From the NCBI GenBank assembly GCA_030998225.1, contig JAPYXD010000275.1:1674001-1738000 (forward strand): 64,000 bases of DNA. Direction: 5' to 3'. Below are positions 11,036 through 20,300 of this stretch, in pieces. Source of the DNA: Diplolepis rosae. Taxonomy: Eukaryota > Arthropoda > Insecta > Hymenoptera > Diplolepididae. Position 1 is the first letter of the stretch. Every line of letters begins with the position of its first letter. The position numbers were made by a program, and so were the translations under genes. The notes beneath the pieces were generated by a model, which made no database searches, had not been told where the DNA came from, and saw only the letters and a list, made by a program, of their open reading frames with translations.

Positions 11036-11435
11036 GACTCGGGATTTTTACCCGCGAGTTCAGCGACTTTTTAAAAATGAAAGGCAAGTAAAAAGAAATG
11101 ATTCCAAGTACTGAAAATGCGACTATATGAAAATTACGAGTACGCCAACTTAACACAAATCAAGCAACTTACAATCAATGAACTTAAGAGAAATCAGCGA
11201 TAGAACATCCATCGGTAAATACTACAATTGTTAATTTTACCAATACTACCAAAATTCATGGTGCTTATTAATTATTAACATCCTATTAGAATAAAGATTT
11301 TCAATCTAATTATTTCTATTTATTCCCTGACTATTATCCTCATCCTTTAGAGAGGATTCTTCTGATCCATGCATAAAAAGAAGAAATCCTTTATGAGAGA
11401 ATTGTTATGTTTCTGAGGTAACACTAAGAATTAGA

Positions 11436-11735
11436 CGTCCTAGGACGGGTCTAGGCATACCTGTTAAAACCAAAAAACCCCCTCTCACGAACCCATAACC
11501 GCCCGCGGAACCGCCTTTCGGCTTTAAACTTCGCGGGCAGTTGGTTCCAGCTTAAAGTCGCGTACGACTCTTCCGTCGTCCGTTCGCCAGGGACTCCCAT
11601 CCGCGGGCACACGCCCGTTAGGCAGGCCGGCTAACCGCGCCAACCAGGAAAGGAATAAGAAGATTCCTCCCCCGGTCGACGCGAACAGCCAAGTCTGCCC
11701 AAGACGCAGGACCGCGGGTATAGGCCCCGATGCGA
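11436..11735 (-). mobile_element. R1-clade retrotransposon 3' end, truncated copy
   Basis: The reverse complement matches the 3' part of the element at 46,672-48,780. Shared phrases are TCGCATCGGGGCCTA, TAACGGGCGTGTG, GAGTCGTACGCGACTTTAA and AGGTATGCCTAGACCC. It stops at GTCCTAGGACG without a poly(A) tract, so its 3' tail is lost or was never copied. It is much richer in G+C than its surroundings. No coding sequence remains. Confidence 0.8.
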
Positions 11736-11739
11736 TTTC

Positions 11740-12280
11740 TACTGGCCCCCATTGTTGCCTACACTACATCCTGTGAATATCTATTGTTAACACGGCCATC
11801 AATAAATATATTACGCCAATGCTATATTAGAAGAAAAAAAGAAGAATCACTTTATCGGAATCAAATTCCATCACTAAATACATGGATATTTTCGCCCGAA
11901 AATCCAGAACCTATCAGCATTACCTGTCAAAAGGGTGGAACTGGAAAGGTACATATCTCATAAATTCAGAACTATTGAGGTTAGGTGCAGGTTACGCAGC
12001 TGGAGCAGAACAAACAGCATAATTGGAACAGAAAGAAATAAAAAATTAGAAGAATATATCTACAATCTAGATTTTGAATCAAATTTATCCGAAATTGTGC
12101 CTATATTACACAAAACACCTTTAATCCCGAAACCCAGACCGCCTCCCTTTCATCCAAACAATCAACTTACCTTCGCCTTTTCTCGAGACGTAACATTAGC
12201 AGGTAAAGCAGAAAGAGCAATTCTCAAGTCCCGCGGAATCCAGTCTAATAAGGTCCTACTTAATTATTTTTGTTAAAATT
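11740..12280 (+). pseudogene. Possible envelope-like ORF relic of an errantivirus-type gypsy element
   Basis: Two overlapping plus-strand frames (11,730-11,963 and 11,935-12,276) seem to be consecutive pieces of one protein split by a frameshift. The first ends with a Trp-Ile-Phe-Ser-Pro pattern followed by a Cys block; the second carries Glu-, Asn- and Pro-rich stretches. The order resembles the extracellular part of F-type envelope proteins found in insect gypsy-like errantiviruses. This is recognition by pattern only. There is no visible fusion peptide or membrane anchor, so the copy is broken and non-functional. Confidence 0.3.
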
Positions 12281-12435
12281 GAAACAACAATCTTTTTTAA
12301 TTAATTTTATTGATATATAGTGCCTCATTTTCGAACAAGCAATTCATATTGAACACTAATATTTCATTTTAAAGATTAAAGAAGAATATATGTGGCCTTT
12401 CCGGTCTTGAATAGATGTTTATTTATAAGTAGGCT

Positions 12436-12482
12436 GAAATCGTCGATGTTTCGACCAAAGTTTTGGTCCTTATCAAGACTAT
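12436..12482 (-). ncRNA. Degenerate hammerhead-like motif in left PLE arm
   Basis: The minus strand reads CTTGATAAGGACC, a loop, GGTCGAAAC. It has stem II (GACC/GGTC) and the GAAA strand of a hammerhead, but CTGATGA is changed to TTGATAA, which should abolish cleavage. Confidence 0.45.
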
Positions 12483-13017
12483 GAAGGAAATATTTTAGAT
12501 ACGTATTTGTAATATAAAAATGAAAATACAGATATCAGCATAAATAATTTGATAATGATATACCTGTTGATTGATTGATAAATTTAAAAGAAAGAAAAGA
12601 GAGAAAAACATACCGTGGAAAAATTTCCAAAAATTATTTCCTCACATCAGATAAACTTGATAGCAGTAGATGTAATCATAATTTTTTTATTTAAAATGTT
12701 TAAAATTCCATGTTGAAAGTAAATTTTTTTTTTATAATGTAAATTTTTTTATAAAATCAATAAAATTGTCTGTGGTATAAAAGATATTTTTTCAAATATT
12801 CTTTAAGTTTAAAAACATAAATTGCTTGTTTTTTCATCTTTAGGTTAAAATGAACAAAGTGAGACTTATAATATAAATGTACTATAAAAAGTATCTAATA
12901 AAATTTCTAAAGAAATATGTATAAATATCGTTACTTACCAGCAATTTTTTTGAGAAATAGTTCACATTTCTATTTATTCACTGACTATTATCCTCATCCT
13001 TTAGAGAGGATTCTTCT

Positions 13018-13266
13018 GAACAGCTTGAACATGCTAGATCAGTTAAAAATAAAGAAAATAAAACCACACTTGCAGAACATGCTACTATCTATAGGCATTC
13101 TTTTGATTTTAAAAATACAAAAATTTTAGATATCGAAAACAATTTAAAAAAAAGATTAATTCTAGAAATGATTTACATTCAAAAAGAAAATTCCTCAATT
13201 AATCACAAAACAGACGTAGAAAATTTTAGTGCAATTTACAATAACATTATAAAATCTATAAAATAA
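13018..13266 (+). pseudogene. Penelope-like element endonuclease (GIY-YIG) C-terminal fragment
   Basis: An 82-codon frame ends at a TAA and contains T-T-L-A-E-H, H-S-F-D-F-K-N-T-K-I-L-D, K-K-R-L-I-L-E-M-I-Y-I and I-N-H-K-T-D-V-E-N. This order (L-A-x-H, D-F-x-x-x-x-I-L-D, R-x-x-x-E-x-x-x-I, I-N-x-x-x-D) is that of the C-terminal part of the GIY-YIG endonuclease of Penelope-like elements, including its conserved Arg and Glu. The GIY and YIG strands and the reverse transcriptase upstream are missing, because sequence before 13,018 belongs to a repeat also seen at 11,310-11,395. It cannot act on its own. Confidence 0.8.
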
Positions 13267-13939
13267 TGATTTCACTATTTTCCTTTAATTTTCATACTTG
13301 CATAAATTTCGCTACGTAATTTTCAAATTTTACCACGCTTTTGTACTACACATTTCATAAGTGCTATGAACGCACCTTTAAAGTATCAACGCTGTTACAG
13401 CCAAAAACATAACGAACCATTTTCAGATAGTAATTAAAAATTAACTAAGAAAGTTTGAACTATTTCTCAAAAGAATTGCTTGTAAGTAACGATATTTATA
13501 CATATTTCATTATAAATTTTATTACATACTTTTTATAGTACATTTATATTATAGATCTCATTTTGTTCATTTTAACCTAAAAATGAACACACAAGCAATT
13601 TATATTTTTAAACTTAACGGATGTTTGAAGAAATATCTTTTATACTACAGATAATTTTATTGATTTTATAACAAATTTTACATTATAAAAAAAATTTTTT
13701 TACTCTCAACATGGAATTTTAAACATTTTAAATAAGAAAATTATGATTAAATCTACTACTGTCAAGTTTGTCTGATGTGAGGAAATAATTTTTGGAAATT
13801 TATCCACGATATGTTTTTCTCTCTTTTCTTTCTTTTAAATTTATCAATCAATCAACAGGTATATCATTATCAAATTATTTATGCTGATATCTGTATTTTC
13901 ATTTTTATATTACAAATACTTATGTAAAATATTTCCTTT

Positions 13940-13980
13940 ATAGTCTTGATAAGGACCAAAACTTTGGTCGAAACGTCAAC
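13940..13980 (+). ncRNA. Degenerate hammerhead-like motif in right PLE arm
   Basis: Same motif as in the left arm, on the plus strand: TTGATAAGGACC, loop, GGTCGAAACGTC. Hammerheads are known in PLE terminal repeats; core positions C3 and G8 are both changed here, so it is predicted to be inactive. Confidence 0.45.
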
Positions 13981-14112
13981 GATTTATGAATGAACATCTA
14001 TACAATACCGGAAAGGCCACTTATATTCTTCTTTAAACTGAAATACCGGTAATACCAAATTTGAAAATTAATATTTCATATTAATTTTTATACTTGAAAT
14101 AAATTGATTCTA

Positions 14113-14301
14113 TCATTTTTCACTCTCTGTATCACTTTGATAAGGAGTCGGTGCAGTATATTCTGCTATTTTTTCTTCCATTTTATCGATAATAACTGCC
14201 TTGTAAGTTTGAAAATTTTCAAAAATAATTTGTTGACCATTATTATAACTGCCCATTGCAAGAAGTTCAAATTTATAGAATAGAACGCTTCCAGCATAGC
14301 C
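14113..14301 (-). CDS. Gene A last exon: dead active-site Ser region and C-terminal helix
   Basis: Acceptor ATTTTTCAG|GGC begins an open frame of 62 codons ended by TGA. It starts G-Y-A-G-S-V-L-F-Y, the counterpart of G-D-S-G-S-P-L-F-Y: Asp194 is Tyr and Ser195 is Ala. L-L-A-M-G-S-Y-N-N follows as the usual G-I-x-S-x strand, and F-Q-T-Y-K-A-V-I-I-D as the C-terminal helix. An acidic tail (S-D-T-E-S-E-K) ends the protein. Confidence 0.85.
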   Translation of the reverse strand, partial: GYAGSVLFYKFELLAMGSYNNGQQIIFENFQTYKAVIIDKMEEKIAEYTAPTPYQSDTESEK

Positions 14302-17300
14302 CTGAAAAATCCAGAAGTAACCCGTAAGTTTTTATGTATTTTCTAAATTATTGATGGTCACTTGAAAAACACCGTAAAACAAAAAAGTAATTTTTTTGGA
14401 AAACCCTAACATGAAATTTGTAATGAAAAATAATTTTTTATAGGTACTTCGAAAATGCTACTTTGAACGTCTGTTTAGCAAACGTAAAATAATAACACGA
14501 TTTCTTCTTCCATACACGCGAAAAAAGTCGATTTTGTATATAGCACCACCGTGGCCAGGTTCTGGACAGTAATATAGGCAAACGTAGAGAAACAAGCTGG
14601 TCCTGTTTTATGCTCTTGCTCGATGGCGCTACCGGTTCGATTCTCTTTTGACCCCTCACCCCGCTTCTATCAACCACGGCCGATTGCGCCCGATTGTTCT
14701 CGATTGTTCGATGGTTACAGAACGTGTTAGAACGTCGCCATATTTCCCATGATACTGCCGTTGCTAACAGTTTCTATTGGTTTCTTAATTTTTATTGAAG
14801 TTCCTACACTGAGAAAAAAGATTTTATTGAATCAAAGAAAATAATTTGTTTGAACGACTTTCTTTGATTTAAAGAAATGATTTGTTTAAATGAAATACAA
14901 TTTATTTGAATCAAATTAATTTTTCTTCAAAACAAAGAAATTAATGCATTAATATATGGTCAAAGATATAATTTGTTTGATTTAAGGTAGTTATCACCCA
15001 CGAAAATTAGACCTCAGGCAAAAATAGATAATTTTGCTTTCTAGAATAGCAATGTCATTATTGAAGGGCTATTTTGAAAGAGAAAAGATTATTTTACATG
15101 AAAAAAATTTGAAACACAGGAAAATAATTTTATTAATCAATTTTATTTTTTACCCATTTTTTTTTCTTATCGCTTTTCGCCCAATTTTAAAAAATTATGC
15201 GATTCTAATAAATCATGAATCATTTTTTCAGAGAAGAAAAATATATTTATTCATGACAATCGACGGTATCGCCATTTCTTGGCATGTTAAAAAAATTATA
15301 GAGAATTGAGGAATCCCGTTTTCATATTACAGTAAAATCTATCGAAGTTAGCCGATACTCTGTTTGCGTACATCCCACTCTGATGTGTCATGTTATTGGT
15401 TAAAGAATTCGTGCGGTCATAGCTGTCTTAAGCCCGATCTTTGAAGCGTCCTCGTATTTTTTTACACGGTAAACACGTTTCACTAAACACAGAGTCACAC
15501 TGAAAGAAATGCTTGGGATTTATCAGTCATCCCTGCTTAAAATGACGGATAGAACCCAGATAAGAACCGAGTAAAAGTCGGTTCTTATCCGGCGCTAATG
15601 GATTTGTACCCGGTTTATACCCGGAGATTATCGGGTTCTATCTGGGATCACATAATATCTTTACCCGGTTTCTATATGACTCTTACCTGGGACCTTTGAG
15701 ATTTTTATCCGGTTTGTATGCGGCTCCTTAAAATACGTATACCCGGTTCTAATCCGGCACTTAATCGGATTCTATCTGGGTTGATATAATATTTTGTCCG
15801 GTTTCTATATGGGTCTTATCTTGGCTCTGTAAGAGTTTTATCCTGTTTGTAGTCGGGTCCTCAAAATACGTATACTCGGTTCTTATCCGGCGCTACTGGA
15901 TTTGTACCCAGTTTTTGTCCCCGGTTTATACCTGGAGCTTAACCGGGTTCTATATGGGATCGGATAATACCTACACTGAAAGAAAAAGTACAGGCAAAAT
16001 TCGAGTTAAGACTAGTATTTACCATTTTTAATGGCAATGGAGGAATATTCGCTTGGAAGGTTAAATTTACTGTTTTCACAGTAAAAAATCTGTTTTCAAG
16101 CTGGGAAATTTTTCCTGAGTAAATTGACACTACTTTTTTGTTACACGTACACCGAAAAAAAATCTCAGTAGGTTCGACTACTTTTTAACTTACTTTTCGT
16201 AGTTCGTAAAGGCCCCAGTGTCATTTTTTAAGTTAAGTGATCTGCAGGAACATAGGTAAATCAAATAAGAGCAGTAGTTGAATCGATGAATACTCTTAGT
16301 ATATTTCAAAAGCGTATTTACTTTTAAGTAGACACTTAACTTACTATTTTTATATACACACTTACCTACAAACACAAACCCCCCTCTACACTGCACAAAC
16401 GCTCGTTTAGGTAGAATTAAAAATTATTCTTAACGCTGCGGGTTCGAACCCTCTCTACTTATAATTATCGCATTAGTAACCTAACGACTAAGCCTCTCGG
16501 CTGCGCACGCTTGGAATACAAGAAAGAAAATAGCGCTTTTATAACCTGCAACTACTGCAGGGCCGTGTAAAAAGTGTTGGGGCCCCGTTATTGTTACTAC
16601 CTCGACACAATCAGATATACACACATACACACACGTGCTCGCATATGATTATTATGATTACATGCGAATTCATACCGTCCCACCGAATTTTCCAGTCAAA
16701 AAAGCGTAATAATTGCTTGCTGACTCCCGAGTTTTTTTAACCAACTCACAGCAAAAGTCGCTCGTATAGGAATTGTATTTCTTTAAACACACTAACGGCA
16801 TATTTTTCTGTTAGGCTTGTATTTTATAACTGACATCAAGAGAAACTTTTAAAATATCGTACTGTGAAAATTACTGAAAAAAATATTGCGGTGCAAACAA
16901 GTAGATTTTAAGGAAAGTCACAGTAAAAAAAATTACGGGACAGTAAAGTTCTTGATGTTACTGAATATCCTTACTTTACCTCCGAAAACCGTAAAATTAC
17001 GTGATAATTTTCTGTCAGTATACCCGGTTTTCCGGATAAGATCTTATCCGGGACCTTTGAGAATTTTATCCGGTTTGTATCCGGCTTCTTAATAAACTAC
17101 CTTAGAGAAACTGGGTAAGATCCGGGTAGAAACATATTTTTGTATTTTAATTTGCTGGATCTATATGCCAGATAGGAACCAGGTCGGGCCGGGTAGCAGA
17201 TGCATTTTCACCTTAACAATTTGCAAGTCGACAACTGCCTTATAGAAACCGGATAAGATCCGGGTAGAAACATATTTTTGTATTTTAATTTCTGGATCCA

Positions 17301-20300
17301 TATGCCAGATAGAAACCAGGTAGGGCCGGGTACAATATTCATACAACTTATTTTCTGTCACGGCTTCCCTTATAAGGACCGGATAGACCCAGGTAGATCC
17401 CGGAAAATGAAATTAGAGTCCAGATAAAAACCGTAAAGAACCGGGTAAAACCCGAATGGGTTTGCATCCGGTTTCTTTCCGGTATCTACTCGATCTCTAG
17501 CTGACATTTTAAGCAGGGATATGAATAGAGCTGAATGTTTTTAAGTAATTCAACAAAATATATTTGACAGTTAAACAAAAATATTGCTGCTCAATTCATA
17601 TGGTTGAAATATACATACAGGCTGAACTGATACAAGCAAACCTTGGTTTTCGGTAAATTTCCAATATAATATAGGTCAAGGAACCTCAATTATGTCTGTA
17701 TCGTCGAATTTTTTTTTTCAGTGCACTTTTTGCAACTGCATAACCTATTTAACACTAATATCGCTTGCTTGTATAATGGTACGGCATGTTATTATTATTT
17801 ATTAGTGACCTTCTATGCAAATTGTATTGAAAAAAGTTTTTCACGCATTAAATATCCAAGGCCATGTCTTACTTATCCGATCTCTACCTTACCGATACTT
17901 TTTTTTCGCCCTCCGTATTTCCATCTTAATTGAGATATCAAGTTAAATCTTCAATTAATTAAATAGAAAGCACTATAGGGACGCTTATCTGCTACTAAAT
18001 TGTTATATATATGAACAAAAATTTCAACAAAAATATTTTTTTGTAATTATAACAATTTTGGACCAGATAAACGTTCTTTATTGCTTTTTACTCAATAACT
18101 CAGTTTTAACTTGATATCTTAATTGATATAGAAATGCGGTCAGGTAGGGATCGGATGAGTAAGACATGGCCTTAAAGGCACAAGAGAGTATGTCATTGCC
18201 GCGACACTATCCAACACTTTTCGTGCTTCCCATTCTAAAATTAATAACTCAAATTGAATTCCCGTAGCATATAAACTTAAAAGAAAGATCAAGGTACATT
18301 TGTATGCTATGGAAAATCCATTTGAGTTATTAATTTAAGAATGGGAAGTACGAAAAGTGTTCGATAGAGTCACGTTAATGAAATGCCCTTTATAATTGAT
18401 TTCAAGGGTATGTCATTTACGTGATTCTATCCAACACTTTTCGTGCTTTCCATTCCTGAATTCATAACTCAAATTGATTTTCCGTAGCATATAAACGTAA
18501 GAGACGGCCGAGACATGGCCGACGGTGACGACTGACCGCCTACGAAGCTTGCATCCATTATTATTATCGGACATGTGCGCCACTTTCAACTTTTTTCAAA
18601 ATTCGATTTGTAGCTCACTTCAAGTTTCACCTGTCGTAATAAAATATGGAATTTTGAAAGCTAAAAACTGGTAATAATTTTCATATATGCGTGCTTCCAT
18701 CTTTGAGATAGTTGTTTATCGTCTTGTTTACCGTGCATTTAGACAAAAAATATCGTTTGTGACAAGAGCGACAAGTTGGCTAATCCCGTGCGAGCGTGAA
18801 GTTAAAAATGGGAAGCACGAAGAGTATTAGATAGAGCCACGTCAATGAAATGCATTTAATTGGATGTACTCACATAACTATGTATAGGACCATTGCAGTC
18901 AGGTTCTCCAAGTAATAGCCCATTTTGAACTCTTATATGATATTCTTTTGAAATATAACCTATATTCTGCAACATATTACAAATATTTTTTCGATCACTG
19001 TTAAAATAGTAATATTATCAACAGAATATATGACCTTTCACAAGGAAAGGGACCTAAGACTGCAAAAATCGATTTTCGGGTTTCTGAATTTATAAGTAGT
19101 TTGTAAGTTGTTCTTTGTAATGTACGAATCTAGAAATTCTAATTTATTTCGTCTGTAATTAGGCTGCAAATAGCGCATTTTTCAGCGATATTGGTAGCCT
19201 GAAAAATCCAGCCTTTTCACTTACAACTACAATCGCGCAGCGGCCATATTCGCGTTCGTGAGCGTACACGAGAAAAATATGTAACTGGAAATTTCATGTA
19301 TATTACTCGACGTGTGATATAATAGCGCCACCTACGGTGTAATATCTTATTAGGGGTAATAAGTTGACAATTGGTACCGTTTGTTGGTGGAGCAGTACAG
19401 GTGAGCAAATTCAGCTTTTGAAGAGGTAGATCCTCCACTGATTTTGTGGTTATGGACATATCATCGACATCTCCCAAGGATTCGGCTAAAGAGAATTTAC
19501 GGATGCGGTTTTCATGGACAGTAGGGGCACTTTAAGCTCTCTTTTATTTTAAATTATATTTAGACTGTTACATCCCGTAAAATTTAATGAAATATAAATC
19601 TGCGCCTACAGCAAGGTAACCCGGCATACAACTAGGCAATTTACTGGTGTAAATCGTACCACTGCAATGATAACTATTTGCCGATAGGATAATTACCCGT
19701 AAGGATTCACCAGATATCGACAAGGCAGTTGAGTTGCATAAAATAAGAGAACTACCTCACGTCGGTGATTTAGAAAATTAAGACAATAAATATTAATCAT
19801 TATTTTACGAAAATATTAGGTGCGCAACTAAGTTCCCGCTGTTTGACAATAGATGGCTCCAGAAGTAAGTGCTAGTCGATTTTAACTTATCCAAAACGTC
19901 ATGAACCAAGCTTAGACATATGGTAAAAAAACCGTTTTGACACATTACTGATTTTGTTTTGGCGTCATATACTTTTGGTTGTGTGAAAATGTCTGATTTC
20001 GTGCCAAATAATCGTCATTTGCGGGAAGTGTTGATTTTCTTCTTTCATTTGAAAAAAACGGCAACTGAAGCGCATCGAAAGCTTCAATACAACGTGCCGT
20101 AATCGGTTCCGTCACTTCAAAGACGGTGATCTTGATGTTGACGACCGTCCGCGTGAAGAAAGGCCAAAAACATCCGAAGACGCTGAATTGGAGGCATTGC
20201 TCGATGAGGATCCGTGCCAAACGCAAGAAGAGCTTGCTTCAGCATTAGGAGTTACCGGGCAAGCCATTTCCAAGCGATTGCATGCGTTGGGAATGATTCA

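Larger units (their letters stand above)
9442..11043 (-). mobile_element. Tc1-type element B, internally deleted, with satellite-like right end
   Basis: The ends are CCCGAGTCGAACTATTGATT and its inverse, as in element A. Flanking dinucleotides are AT on both sides instead of TA. It keeps the transposase N-terminus and much of the catalytic core on the minus strand. Near the right end a ~32-bp unit alternating AGAATC and AGTATCAAGAGAAGCAAA repeats about six times. It is inserted inside an LTR-like repeat. Confidence 0.85.
9330..11400 (+). repeat. LTR-like dispersed repeat, copy 1 (split by Tc1 element B)
   Basis: The segments 9,330-9,441 and 11,044-11,400 appear to be one repeat interrupted by element B. 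Shared landmarks with copies at 40,740-41,215 (minus) and 55,360-55,880 are CAGTCCAGTCCAATC, a CGCGAG(T/C)TCA block, CATGGTGCTT, and a right portion with TTATCCTCATCCTTTAGAGA. An AATAAAG signal lies near 11,292. Size and a poly(A) signal suggest a solo LTR, but coding parts and a precise duplication were not found. Confidence 0.5.
12375..14035 (+). mobile_element. Penelope-like element remnant flanked by inverted terminal repeats
   Basis: Two ~580-bp arms (12,375-12,965 and 13,455-14,035) are reverse complements, sharing TCTTGATAAGGACCAAAAC and GGTCGAAAC. Between them lies a plus-strand ORF with the C-terminal endonuclease part of a PLE. PLEs commonly carry long terminal repeats and are often found in inverted partial copies, so this is best read as a 5'-truncated element joined to an inverted terminal repeat. 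The reverse transcriptase is absent. The motif with GTCGAAAC lies in both arms. Confidence 0.8.
15529..17520. mobile_element. Large MITE-like element of ACCCGG-rich repeats with nested insertion
   Basis: The ends ATCCCTGCTTAAAATG and its inverse bound the element. Inside, variants of ACCCGGTT and TTATCCGG recur every 15-25 bp, organised in a larger ~200-bp period (for example at 15,640 and 15,770), and in the right half they appear as the complement. A second MITE (15,974-17,020) is inserted in it. Outer ends near 15,498 and 17,722 with CACTGAAA suggest it may itself sit in a third MITE. No transposase. Confidence 0.75.

Noticed and set aside
14438..14677. 79-codon minus-strand ORF near gene A's last exon
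   Set aside because: It lies in the intron just upstream of the exon acceptor, has no S1 motif, and its phase does not join.
16434..16505. Functional tRNA gene
   Set aside because: The B box is perfect, but there is no acceptor stem, the D arm is irregular, and the sequence recurs inside MITEs.
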